From Mauremys mutica (lineage: Eukaryota > Chordata > Testudines > Geoemydidae), in NCBI RefSeq assembly GCF_020497125.1, contig NC_059075.1:56377321-56441320 (forward strand): a DNA stretch of 64,000 nt, given 5' to 3'. Shown here piece by piece: positions 44,634 through 56,473 of this stretch. Numbering within the stretch: the first letter of the stretch is position 1; every line of letters starts with the position of its first letter. The notes below the pieces were generated by a model. It searched no databases. It worked only from the letters and a program-made list of their open reading frames with translations, and had not been told where the DNA came from. The position numbers and the translations under genes were made by a program.

Positions 44634-45773
44634 GTAGCTTGGTGAGGATTTTAGTGAGTTAACAAATTTATGAAAGTAATTGTGGGTTTATAGACAAATG
44701 TTTTGTCACTAATAAAATATAGATGAAATCTGAGGTCTACATGAGAAATATTTCTTTTTAGATTAAACTAGGCTAGGGGAAAGACATGTACATATTGTTA
44801 AACTACCAAGATGTATCCATAATTGTGCTTAACCTTCATCCCTTCTATTTCGTCCACATTTACTGTGGCCCATGATGCCTCTGTAAATAGTGTTATATTC
44901 TGTTGAATTCTCCACCACCCTTAGGAACTTTTTTTTTAAATGTACAATTATTGTTAGAAGTGTAACTTGTATGATTTATAGGCTCTGCCTCATATAAAAG
45001 CAGAATGAGGATCCTGGCCTTTAATGGTTCTTATTAACCAGAATGTTGGGACAACTACCATTTGTGGAAATCCGGACAATGAGAAACTGGCTTGACTAAC
45101 TGAACTCTATATTTCCAAATGATTGGGAGAAATCTTGGCGCTTCAAACTTAAGATGTAAATTTAATGTGCAATATTCAGACCAGGCAGCTGAAATTGATC
45201 ATGTGTCCACTGAAAAGTTGCTTTCAAAGTATTCCCAAGGTTTACAATACAATTTTGTTAGCTCTCTAGTGAAAGACTATCTGAATTAGGCTACTGATTT
45301 TGCAGATCCCTTGACTGCTTAGGACATTTTTCATTCTATTCCCTAGCCAACAGAATTTTCTTTAGATAAACAATGTATGCATTAACTAAAGGACAACAGG
45401 TTCCATTTCTGATCAAAGAGTTATGTTGCTGTGCAAAGGACCTACACGACTGATGAAAATATAGCAGCTACACTTGATGGTGTATTCAGTGGCCTTGTGT
45501 ATAGTAGGATTATTTTCCCAAAATGTCACACCAGTTTTAAAACCGGGGAAAGTGTCAGGGTAGTTAGGGGTGCTGCCAGATCTATTTTTATAACCTATTT
45601 ACTTAAAACTCCTGAAAACTGGTTTAACTAAACCAGTTCTGGAAAAGTCTATATGGCTAGAGCCTTGTCTACATTGCAGCTCCAACCAGATTTAACAGCT
45701 GGAAAATTTCCCCATGATAAACCAGGTTAGAGGGTCCAGTGAAGTCCAAGAAGTGTGAATGTCCAATGAAGGC

Positions 45774-46192
45774 TGCTAAAGCGGTGGTTATCAACCAGGG
45801 GTACGTGTACCCCTGCAGGTATGCAGAGGTCTTCCAGAGGATACATCAACTCATCTAGATATTTGCCTAGTTTTACAACAGGCTACATAAAAAGAACTAG
45901 TGCAGTCCGTGCAAATTAAAATTTCATACAGACAATAACTTGTTTAATCTGTTCTGTATACTATATATGGAAATGTTAGTTCAATATTTTTATTCCAATT
46001 GATTTATTTTATAATAATATGGTAAAATGAGAAAGTAAGCAATTGTTCAGTAATAGTGTGCTTGTATTTTTATGTCTGATTTTGTAAGCAAGTAGTTTTT
46101 AAGTGAGGTGAAACTTAGGGGTATGTAAGACAAATCAGACTCCTGAAAGGGGTGCAGTACCTTTGGAAAGGTTGAGAGCCACTGTGTTAAAG
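45774..46192. mobile_element. hAT-Charlie-like MITE with 8-bp duplication
   Basis: The element at 45782-46184 (403 bp) has ends CGGTGGTTATCAACC and GGTTGAGAGCCACTG, a variant of the CAGTGGTTCTCAACC type. TGCTAAAG (45774-45781) and TGTTAAAG (46185-46192) match 7 of 8. AT-rich interior, no transposase. Confidence 0.85.
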
Positions 46193-48489
46193 AGCCAGTG
46201 TGGATGGTGGGAACCAGGGAAGAGTGAGTGCAAGTAAAACAGCATGTGACAGTCACATAAGTGCTACCTGTAAAAGTGTGACCCTCTCTGTAGGTTACTC
46301 TACAGGGGCTTTATACAGCTGCATTTTTGGATAATTTTCATTCATAAATTAGTTTTCAGTTGTGCCGGTTCCATACTTTTCCTCCCTGCTCCATCATTTT
46401 AATGATATACCCCCTTAATAAGTGCCAGGCCTGTGAGTTTGTCATTACTCAATGAGAAAACCACATTGACACATGGCATTTTTGTAAATTGCATAGAATG
46501 GCCCTGGTGTTCTTTTACCTTCTTTCCTCTCTCCCCCATAAGTAATGCACATAAAATTCAGCATTTCTTAGTCACACATGAATAGGATACTAATTCAGTG
46601 AAAAAGGAATGTGACTTCAGGGCCAATTCTGTGAGGGGATGAGCATCCTCAACTTCCCCTGAGACCAACAGGAGTTAAATGTGTTCAACATCTCACTGAT
46701 TCAGACCCTTAGCTATTAGAGCGCCTCACTTAGATGACTCACAGTAATACCCTTTCCAAGCAAACTAGCAAGGAGTTTAGGTATAATACTTCTGGACATA
46801 AAGTGTGAACTTCAGCCCCGGGCTAGAATGGCCAGTATGCACATTGAATGAATACTTCCAAAACTATGGTTTGGCCCTGCAAGTAGTTATTGTTAAATAT
46901 TATTGGCTCTAAACCAATATTATTTATGTGACATGTAGGTTGGACATGTAATTTAGGAATTCATGTAGGCAGAAGGCTGTTTGATGCCTATCTAGCTCTG
47001 AAATAAAACTCACTTTCAGTTAAAAACTTACACACATCTGTCATAGAAATCTTGAAGAGAGCCATAATGCTAAGAAAAATAAATACTGTTAGCATGACAT
47101 TTGCTGTAATAACATGTCTCATGAGGTAGTTCTGTACTTTTTTTTTATTACCTTATTTTCATTGCTCACTCATAGCACTGGAGTTCTGTTTTGTGGCTTA
47201 ATCATTATTACATCACTTTCCCTTTTTAATTTAAAGCTGCTGCCCTTTTTCTGTCATTTTGTGCCATCTCTTTACTTTTTGAGTTTGTGCACGTATCCCT
47301 CTGGCTTGTCTTATTTAATACTGTTTTTGACACTCATATTTTTGAGTCACACATGAAGACTGACTGTGAAATTATTTTAAAACACATCTGTTTTATAGAA
47401 ATCACAAATTAGGCAGGTTGTGAAGAATGCTTTAGCATTAGTAAATACTGAAATAAGCATACAGGACAAATAGAGAGAGGATAACGCAGTGAAATAAATA
47501 CAACAAAGCATATGAAGTGTACAGGTAGGCAAACCAAGTTGGGGTATTGCCATATCACATCCATATGAAACAAAAAACATGTGTATTATTAGCTTATGCA
47601 TTGGTCTCAACACATTTAATAAATAGTGGCCCAAAAGCAATGTATTTTGCATATTCTTGTATTTAAAGCTGGTAAGTTGTTCCTTATCCCCACTAATAGA
47701 ATGCAACATTAATTGCAAATCCACTGCCTGATTTTCAAACATGCTGAGCATACAGCAGCACCCACTGAAGTCAAAAAATGAAGGCACTCATTCAGATGTC
47801 TAAACTCTGAAATCCATATTTAACTGTAGGTTCATATTTCTTTTGAAAATTGTGGCCCACAATTAATTAAAGTGGAAAATTTTAGTGTTCACCATTGGAA
47901 AATAATGGAAAATGCACCAACTATCAAAATAAAACTGGGATGTTCATTTAGTTGTAGAACAGATAATCTTGCTATTATATGTTTTGAATTTTTCTCCAAA
48001 GGTCTATAATATTCCCAACACACATGTTTAAATATTTTAATTATAAGATTGCATCCTCAGTACTCATTCAGAATCTCACCATTTTATCTGAAAAGGTTGG
48101 GACAGAGTAGATAGGTCTAATGAAAAATCTAACATGGCATATTTCACTGACTGCAGAATGATGTTCCCGTGGTCCGATTCCAGACACCTCTTAGATTCTG
48201 TTCTTCAAACAATATTCTGGAGATACTACCAGATTTTCTAACTCATTTCAGGCAAGACTGTATACAAATGCTCAGTCAAAAGAGATAGGCAACATGAGAT
48301 TATTCTAGTTAATTATAACTTCTTAAATTTTGGTTTGCAAGTTTAATTTGATTTGCAAAAATTCTTGGATATGTGGAGGCTAAATCTTACAGTCCTTATT
48401 CAGATTATACTCAGTCCTAGCTTAGGCAAAATGCTGTAGACTTCAATAAATCTTTGGCCTAAATAAGGACTTCAGGATTTGACTAATAG
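46193..48489. other. Intergenic, no gene recognised
   Basis: AT-rich, with isolated short frames (for example 47377-47787 minus, 136 codons, no domain). Nothing recognised. Confidence 0.45.
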
Positions 48490-48605
48490 ATTTCATAAAT
48501 TCTAAGGCCAGAAGGGACCATTGTGACCATCTCGTTTGACCTCCTGTATAGCACAGGCTATAGAATGCCCCCGAAATAATTCCTAGAGCATATCAAGGTT
48601 TTAAA
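48490..48605 (-). mobile_element. CR1 LINE 3' tail
   Basis: About 115 bp of the CR1 3' end, in the same orientation as the copies at 4822 and 38074: ATAAATTCTAAGGCCAGAAG, GGGACCATTGTGACCATCTC, CCTCCTGTATAGCACAGG. Confidence 0.8.
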
Positions 48606-49118
48606 CTGAAATATGGCCAAATAAGAAATTGGTCATAAACCCTTTGTGTAATATTAGACAATCCTATGGACAGAGCTCTGGTTTCACTGAAATGTATTTA
48701 AAAATCCAAAATATCTTCAGAACTGTTAATATAATTAAAAAATGTAAAGGAGGGGTATGATAGGGTTACAGCAAACAATCAGACAGTATGGAGCTGAATG
48801 TCATGATATACAGATATATCTGCACATAAGACTATGGACTAGATCACTCACCTTAATGCCAAAGGCTGTATCTTGCCTTGTGTGGATTTTCTGATTCTTG
48901 TCCAAAGAATTCCCATGCCATTGTAACTGGTATTTCTTCCCTCCTGCTCAATGGGCAGGGACTTCAGGTATTTTTAGATCAGCAGGTTTATTAGCCTGAA
49001 GAAACTCAATTCAGTACTTCCTCACAGCTGCCTGTACAAGTTCCTAAAAGATCCAGGCTTCTATACTCTTCTTGATAACTGATCCTTATTGTGGGTGTCG
49101 CCTCATTGGAGTGGAAAC

Positions 49119-49660
49119 CCATGTAAGAGAAAAAACAATGAGGAGTACTCATGGCACCTGAGAAAATAACAAATTTATTTGGGCATAAGCTTTTGTGAGC
49201 TAGAACCCACTTCATCAGATGCATGGAGCGGAAAATACAGGAAGAAGATATATATATATATATATATATATAGTACATGAAAAGATGGGGGTACCTTTAC
49301 CAATTCTAACAAGACAATTCAAGTGAGCTATTATCAACAGGAGAAGAATCACTTTTGTAGTGGTAATCAGGGTGGCCCATTTCAAACACTTGACAAGAAG
49401 ATGTGAGTAACAGGAGAGGAAAATTAGCATGGGGAAATTAGTTCTTAGTTCTTGTATGACCCATCTACTCCCAGTCTTTGTTCAGGATTAATTTGATGGT
49501 GTCCAGTTTGCAAATTAATTCCAGTTCTGCAGTTTCCCGTTCGAGCCCATGAAAGCTTATGCCCAAATAAATGTGTTAGTCTCTAAGGTGCCACAAGTAC
49601 TCCTCGTTCTTTTTGCTGATACAGACTAACACGGCTACCACTCTGAAACCATGTAAGAGA
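49119..49660 (-). mobile_element. Penelope-like element 3' end, inverted-terminal copy, 12-bp duplication
   Basis: The insert 49131-49648 lies between CCATGTAAGAGA copies (49119-49130 and 49649-49660, exact). The left 410 bp is the minus-strand 3' UTR of the same family as 20440-21205: shared ACTTTTGTAGTGGTAATCAG, GGGTGGCCCATTT and AGTTTGCAAATTAATTCCAG blocks. At about 49545 it switches to the terminal module in plus orientation (AAAGCTTATGCCC...ACTCTGAAAC). A (TA)n tract lies inside. No coding sequence left. Confidence 0.85.
49249..49272. repeat. (TA)n microsatellite
   Basis: About twelve TA units in the Penelope-like 3' UTR. Confidence 0.9.
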
Positions 49661-50086
49661 GTGCAGGGCAGCATTCTTCCTCAAGGAAGCCATAGATTTC
49701 CAGGGGCTGGAGCCAGGGAAAGAGGCAGACATCTCCGCCTCGCTGCAGAACTCCAGGCCTGTTACCAAGCCACACAGAGAAGACCGACTGTGGAGCAGAG
49801 CTGCTGGGACTGCCATCCACTGTTTACCCAGAGGACTTGCAGACAATGAAGCCATGCCAATGGACTATGCTAGGAAGTAGCCCAGACATTAGGCCGGTTG
49901 TGCTCTCGCAATACGAGTCAGCATGTTTCGGTAGGAGCCCTGCTGACCCAGTGGCAGGACCACCTACCACTGTTAGGGCCTTGGGCTGGGATCTTGTGGA
50001 ATAGGGTGGGCCTGGGTCCTCCGGCCGCTGATCCCACCCCTGGGGTGGCCACCTACTCACCCTAGCCTGAAGGTGTGTGCCTGACT
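49661..50086. repeat. GC-richer unclassified repeat preceding minisatellite
   Basis: GC-rich sequence with overlapping frames on both strands and no domain. It resembles untranslated or leader parts of retroelements. The target duplication of the Penelope-like element lies at its left edge. Confidence 0.35.
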
Positions 50087-50339
50087 GTTTGCTGTCTGCT
50101 CTAGCCAAAAGGCTGGGCTAAAGACTGCCAATTGATTTACCCCGCCCAAAGGGTTAGAGCCCTGACTGGGTTTGCTGTCTGTCCTAGCCAGGAGGCTGTG
50201 GGCTAAAGACTGCTCATTGTTCTTCTCTGCCCAGAGGGTCAGAGCCCCAGTCAGTGTAAATTACTGTCTGCCCCATCAGGAGGCTTGGGCTATAGACTGA
50301 GTGGTGTTTGGCCCCGCCCCAGGGGCCAGGGCCCTAGCC
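50087..50339. repeat. Minisatellite, three copies of an about 84-bp unit
   Basis: Units begin near 50087, 50170 and 50257. Each has the order TGCTGTCTGCTCTAGCC-like start, AGGCTGGGCTAAAGACTG, a variable AT part, then CCCGCCCAAAGGGTTAGAGC-like CG-rich end. Units 1 and 2 are most alike; unit 3 is more diverged. A partial start follows (AACTATCTGTGG). Confidence 0.8.
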
Positions 50340-51387
50340 TAATTAACTATCTGTGGGATGTAGTGAGGTAGAGTGGCCTCTTTCCAAACTTGTTGGGGAG
50401 GGATGACCACAGCCCACTACACCATACTACCTACGAAGGTATCTACAGAGCAGTTTTGGATAGCAAGGTTCTACGTGCTAGAACTATGGCAGCTACAACT
50501 GTTAGTACATGGCTTCAGGCATCCATCCCTCTATCCCTCCAGCACAGGCAGAAGCACAGATCTGGGAAACAAAAAGTAAAAGGTCATCTGGTTGCAGAAT
50601 TCCATATTTTGGCATCTGTTATCTCTTTCAAGTCTCTTAGCATTATTGGACTGAGGAAATACACCAACAGAAAGCATGAGCAGAGAGCCCAGCACATTGT
50701 TTCAGGTCATGTTGCACATTCTCTCTGCTGCCTACAGCCATAAACTTTTGAAGTCACTACTAGTGGAAAAGGTGGCAGAAAAAAAATAAACGATGACAGC
50801 AAGTCAAATACTACTATGACAGTGGTATCAAATAATTCCCTGAACTCCAGGAACAGCACAACTATTACCGAAGGAAAAGGACAAGAGATGATGGTCAGGG
50901 ACATGCATGAAAAGAATAGTGTCAAGGTCACACATACTAGAAGTAAAAGGTCAACTTTACTGCCGCAACTGTTGTTTGCTATGAACTATCAAAGAACATT
51001 TGTTCTCAAATGAAGACCCAAATGGGTCCAACCACATGATACACAATTGAGGGCTACAATGGAAATTACCAATAACTGTGAAACAAGTTCAGTTACTAGT
51101 AACATTCAAACTGACAATGGTGAGGGCTGAGGCTAGAAAATCTACCAGCCCAGAAACCTTTTGAGGACAAACCTCAACAGAAAGAAGTGGGACAAATCAA
51201 AATCAAACAACGAGAGAGCAGAACAGTTCAAAGATTGTGGTGTGAATGGAAAGTATTTAGCACAAATATAGAGCGAGATAAAAGCAGTGTGTATATATAT
51301 ATAGAGAGAGAGATATGTTGCGTATGTAGATAATATAAAGAGCACCAGCCACTGGCATACAAGAGTCTGTAGCAGCTTCCTGAATCT
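50340..51387. other. Intergenic, nothing recognised
   Basis: Contains short (TA)n at 51289-51303 and (GA)n. Frames on both strands near 50370-51013 have no domain. Confidence 0.45.
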
Positions 51388-51550
51388 TAAGAGCATAAGA
51401 ACGGCCGTACCGGGTCAGACCAAAGGTCCACCTAGCCCAGTATCTGTCTACCGACAGTGGCCAATGCCAGGTGCCCCAGAAGGAGTGAACCTAACAGGCA
51501 ATGATCACGTGATCTCTCTCCTACCATCCATCTCCATCCTCTGCCGAACA
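51388..51550 (-). mobile_element. Short young CR1 3' end
   Basis: About 160 bp. In reverse complement it is about 95 percent identical by eye to the 3' UTR of the intact CR1 (14735-14890), ending TTCTTATGCTCTTA. A very short 5'-truncated insertion. Confidence 0.9.
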
Positions 51551-52720
51551 ATCTTCCTGACAGCATCTTTTAAAACCTGAGATCTACAGCTTTGTCACTT
51601 CTCACAACATGTTTTTAAGTTTTATCTTCCTTCATTCAGATGTGTTTCTGAACTATGGTTCGTACTTCACAGTGCAAGGTGGCTACTAGGTATATAAGAT
51701 TATTTTTGTCAATAACTGAAATAATACTATTCCTATACTTCCAATACATGCTTCGTTCAGAATGAGATGACTACTGTGGGGAAAAATTAAATTGCATTGA
51801 AGAGAGAGAGAGGGAGGAGTATGCCTCTATGTACAAAAAATTCCTCTTTCAGTGGCAGTGGGTTAGATACTAATCTGCAAAAATCATAATTTGTAACTTC
51901 TTTCCCCACTTCACATGATTTGCACAGAAGCTCAGCTCATCTGAGGTGATATTTTATGACATCCCTAGAAAAATAGAAACCAGTGTAGTTCTGAGTTGTC
52001 TCCCTGCCACAGGTCAATTTCCAAGCTTACTCTTGGTTTATTTTGAAGACATTTAATTCAAAGGTCTAACTTATTACGCAATCTTTCCACATATTCATAG
52101 CTTGCTCCAAGAAAATAACATGGATCAGAGAATTCATTGTAGAAAGCCCACAAATTCCAATATTATTATAGATTCTCCAAAGTTGTTGTGTTATCTTGGC
52201 TGGGATAAGATAATGTATCATGTTCCAGATGCAAACTTGTATTGCAAAAGTGGGTTCAGATACCAATAATCTATGTGCAGTTTTCAGAGACTTCAGCTGT
52301 TATTCAACAAGAAACATAAAAGGAAAAAAGATTCACTTCTACTCTTTGAGGAGACTTTCATAGGTAGGTTGACCTGCATTCTTTTTTTTTTTTTTAACTG
52401 GTTGAGGCAAGAATGAGGACTCTGAGGGCCTCGCAGGCTGTTTCAGAAATGCATTTGGGCACAGGCTAAGTGCTTGAAAATGCAACCTTTTCTCACACTG
52501 AGTACCACTTAGTGAGGCAAGGAGTCCATTGAAATCAACAGGTCTTATTGCCTAAGAGGTTCTTGAGTAAATGTTGTAAAATTTGGCCCTTAATGGTAAG
52601 CAGGCTATAATACTGAGGAAATAAAATATACTATCCAATACCAATGGCCTTTAACTCCTCATTAGCGCTCACAGTACATAGTTTTACTGGAATTCACAGA
52701 GCTTTCTACAAGATCAAAAT
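51551..52720. other. Intergenic, nothing recognised
   Basis: AT-rich DNA with one T15 run at 52382 and no recognised feature. Confidence 0.45.
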
Positions 52721-53373
52721 TAGGCTAGATCTATACTACAGACTTTTGCCAATATAGCTATGTTGGTCAGTGTGTGATGAGGTGTGATTTGTGACCTAGC
52801 TGTGCTGGCATATACTGGCTAAACTGCAATTTTGCTGGTATGGATTGTTTTGCGCAGGAGAGCTGGACCAAGCTATACCAGAGTCACATTTAAAGATGAA
52901 CTGCACCTTAGACCCCTTTCAGTCCCTCTCAAGGGGACCCCTTAGGTCACAGGCCTGGCTTTCTGTATCTCACTGTAAGTGGAATGACTTGGTCCAATCG
53001 CTCTTATTCAGGATCTCTGGGCTGTGTTTGGCACTTGTCAGCTTTTTCACACTGAAGACCTGAGACAACTGAGGTGACTCAAAAAGAAGCGTTTTCAAAA
53101 CAAAGCATTACTTGTTCCTTCCCCTAAAGGTACAAAGCATGTTAAGCAAAGGGCAAAAACCATGGGCTCTACAGGTATATTTCTCTTAATCTTTTCTAGC
53201 CAACTTTTTCATACATTTCAGCTAGCCCAGTTACAGAAGCAGTCTGTCCTGCTCTAAGCATGATCTCTGTCTCTGTGTATCTCCTTGCCTGCTTGTCAGC
53301 TCTCACCACCATTCCATGGGCAGAACTTATCACATTCTGGAGTGCAATCCAGACCAATGAGGGACTGTGTCAC

Positions 53374-54388
53374 TGCCTGCCTAGGATTCAGGGGCGGCTC
53401 TAGACATTTCGCCACCCCAAGCATGGCGTCATGCCGTGGGGGGCGCTCTGCCGCTCGCTGGTCCCGCGGCTCCGGTGGACCTCCCGCAGGTGTGCCTGCG
53501 GAGGGTCCGCTGGTCCTGCAGCTTCGGTGGAGCCGTGGGACCAGCAGACCCTCCACAGGCACGCCTGCGGGAGGTCCACCGAAGCCGCGGAGCCAGCGGA
53601 CCCTCCGCAGGCATGTTGCCGAAGGCACCCTGCCTGCCGCCCTCCCGGCGACCGGCAGAGCGCCCCCCACGGCATGCCGCCCCAAGCACACACTTGGCGT
53701 GCTGGGTCCTGGAGCCGCCTCTGCTAGGATTGCCAATTTTCTAATGGCACAAAACCAAACACCCTTGCCTCGCCCCTTCTCTGAGGCTCCACCCCCACTC
53801 GCTCCATCCCCTTTTCCTCCATGGCTCACTCTCTCCCACTCTCTGTCACTTTCACTGGACTGGGGCAGGGCTTTGGGGTGGGGAGGGAGGTGAGGGCTCC
53901 ACTGGGGATGCGGGCTCTGGGGTGGGGCTGGGGATGAAGGGTTTGGGGTGTGGGAGAGGGCTGGGGCAGGGTGTTGGGGGGGGGTATGGGGTGTGGGCTC
54001 CGGGAAGGAGTTTGGGTGCGGGAGGGGACTCCAGGCTGAGGTAAGGGGTTGGGGTATGGGATGGGGTTTGGAGTGCGGGGTCCAGGAAGCAGCCACTAGT
54101 TCCCTGCAGCCCCTAAGATGGAAGTTGTGGAGCCAGCACTGGGAGTGGGGGCAGCGCGTGGAGCTTCCCTGATCTTCCCTCCACTTAGGGGCCACAAGGA
54201 CCGGCAGCTGCTTTCAGGAGCTGTGCGGAGCTAGGCCAGGCAGGAAGCCTGCCCTAGCCCCAGGCCCCCGCTGAACTGCTGACCAGACTTTTAATGGCCC
54301 GGTCAGCAGTGCTGACCAGAGCCACCAGGGTCCCTTTTTGACCAGACTTCCGGTCAAAAACCAGACACCTAGCAACCCTATGCCTCCC
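53374..54388. mobile_element. hAT-like non-autonomous element with 8-bp duplication, itself interrupted
   Basis: The element runs from TAGGATTGCC (53382) to GCAACCCTA (54380). Flanks TGCCTGCC (53374-53381) and TGCCTCCC (54381-54388) match 7 of 8. G/C-rich repeats fill the interior (GGTGTGGG-type). The MITE at 53389-53723 inserted eight bases inside its left end. Confidence 0.7.
53381..53731. mobile_element. hAT-type MITE with exact CTAGGATT duplication
   Basis: The element at 53389-53723 (335 bp) has ends CAGGGGCGGCTCTAG and CTGGAGCCGCCTCTG. Exact CTAGGATT at 53381-53388 and 53724-53731. Nested palindromes of the GGACCTCCCGCAGG / CCTGCGGAGGGTCC type account for the overlapping frames on both strands of this stretch; none encodes a real protein. 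Confidence 0.93.
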
Positions 54389-55920
54389 CCACAATCTTGG
54401 GTGCCTTGTAATGCTTTTCTGCTGTAGCTCCCAACCCTGGCCACTCTCAAACAGCCTGCCAGCATGCAGTTCACAACCTGAGTGTCTTATAGTTGTAGCC
54501 CTGGGCCAGCAGCTCTGACCCCAGCAGCCTGTCAGCAACATATCAGTCTCACACTGGCTTCCACCAGCCTTGGTTACTACTTTCAGGGTGACCTCAACAC
54601 ACTCTCAGTCCTGAATTTTCCCAAAACGTGTGTTCTGTACTCTCAAATCTTCTCATGGACAGTTCAGATATTAAAGGTATGTTGTTCCTGTAAAGGGTTA
54701 ATGTTCAACAGTTTGCTACTTTAATGGGAGTGACCAAACAGTTCAGTTTAAACATGGCCATAGATTAGTTTAGATTAAAAATAAAACAAGTTTATTTAAT
54801 GACAGAGAAAGGTTTTAAGCGAGTGCAAGTACAAGATATTAAAATCAGAAATGGTTACAATAGAAATAAAGATAAAACGCTTTCTGGTAGCTAAAACTTA
54901 ACAAGGTAGACTTGGTTCAAGGTAAAATCCTTACCACTTTCCCAGCAATATGACTGACCAAATTCTCACGGCTGGTTCCTTTGTCTTCTAAGGTGAAAGA
55001 GAGAGAGATTGGGGTGGTTTTTTCCCTTAGTTTTATAGTCCAGTCACCCTTTGAAATGCATTTTCCTGAGGGTTACCCCTAGATAAAGTTCATTCCAGCT
55101 GTGAGAAAGGAGACATGGAGTCTTGTAGTGAAAGAAGTTCCATACTGTTATTTGCTAAAATGCAGATAGATCTGCCCCCCTTCATTGCCAAAGAATGGCC
55201 AGTTGACAGGTGATTGCCAATCCACGTTGATGACAGCTGGCTAGAGGCATCAGCTTGTCCTTTGTCTTTGAGAAACAGGTTTACCCCCCCACACCCCAAG
55301 ACTTACCTGGTAAATGCATTTTAGTCATAATTTCAGTTTACGTTCATAACTCTTAGTACGCATTTTGTATGTACATTACACGAGAATATTAATCGTTGTG
55401 GTGTTAGTTTTTAAATGATACCTCACAAGACATATTTTGCACAAAGATTATTACAATAATGTGCAGGGTGTGAATATAGAAGTGCTTAGCATCACAGACC
55501 CCCCCCACACACCTTAGTTCAGCCAGAGTCCTGTAACTCTTTGATCTCTCTCTCGTCTAACTTTAGTAAAACAGTTATGTTACCAGAGTGGGGGCCTGAG
55601 GAGTTGGCTCTTCAAGGCTATAAATCTGGTTATTAGGTTTTGAGTGTGTGTTGGGATGTTCTTTATCTAGGTCATGTTGCCTTTCCTGCTTTCCCCTAAC
55701 AACAGCTTTTGATTTAACTCCATAGCAAGTAACCCATCATAAACTCACAGAGGCATGCACCATATTCATAAAAATAAATACAGATGTTTGAAGTTCATCA
55801 CAGCTGGCAAAAGCACAGCTTTGCCGGTATAAGCTGTGGCCACATGGGGAATCCTTTGCCAATATAGTATGCTCGTATTGCTATACTGGCAAAGGGCTCT
55901 TTAGTGTATACTTGGCCTTA

Positions 55921-56402
55921 GCTTCATCAAGGGAGTTTGATGAAACACTATGGGTGCTGAAAAATAAGGGGTTCTTGGAGAAAAAAGGGAAGTTTACATG
56001 CTTGAGTTGCTTAGCTACTTCTCTGTTAAACTGTATATTAAGTTTTAAAACTGTCAGTAAATAAGCCAATTTAAAAAAGAGACTTGAATATTTGTTCTTA
56101 ACTAAGTAGCTTAGCCCCTAGTTAAACTGACTTTATTAGAGCTGGGCAAATAATGAGGGGGAGGGGGAATTTAGAGAGTATCTGTAGGTTTTGTGGGAGT
56201 GATGATGCAAGTCCCCTGGCTTCACCATGCCCCCTTCTGAGTTACAAATTCCCCCTTTGAGGAACTACCACGGAGGTCTGGAAAAAGGGGAATAATGCAG
56301 CAGATGGACCAATCCATTATTTCTGTGTTCCCAGAAAGATTGCATAGGGGCCAATCTGGGCTTTGGATGTTATATAACTTTGCTACATTTCTCTCTCTCT
56401 CT
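55921..56402. other. Intergenic, nothing recognised
   Basis: No feature seen other than the start of the CA repeat. Confidence 0.4.
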
Positions 56403-56406
56403 CACA

Positions 56407-56457
<51 letters not shown>
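56403..56457. repeat. (CA)n microsatellite
   Basis: About 27 CA units preceded by CT repeats and followed by (CTTA)3. Confidence 0.95.
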
Positions 56458-56459
<2 letters not shown>

Positions 56460-56473
56460 ACTTACTTACTTCT

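Larger units (their letters stand above)
52896..55803 (-). mobile_element. LTR-retroelement-like segment, minus strand, boundaries uncertain
   Basis: In minus sense, a run of eight G followed by TCTGTGATGCTAAGC at about 55507-55488 looks like a polypurine tract followed by an LTR start. The sequence to about 54400 is AT-rich with AATAAA-like motifs and TTTAATGACAGAG-type repeats. A TGTGATGAAC at 55803 may be a second LTR-like edge. No pol or env recognised. Two DNA transposons (53382-54380) lie within it. Confidence 0.4.
52720..55920. mobile_element. MITE split into two halves by about 2.9 kb of later insertions
   Basis: The left half (52720-52895) starts TAGGCTAGATCTATACTACA. The right half (about 55803-55920) ends TTTAGTGTATACTTGGCCTTA, its inverse. 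Both halves contain GCCAATATAG and GCTATAC motifs. The terminal repeat resembles that of the MITE at 39313 (TAAGGxxxGGTCTAxAC). Confidence 0.65.

Noticed and set aside
53285..54195. Long overlapping open frames on both strands (up to 299 codons)
   Set aside because: They lie in the palindromic GC-rich interior of two hAT-type elements. The Gly/Pro/Arg-rich translations come from repeated CG-rich sequence.
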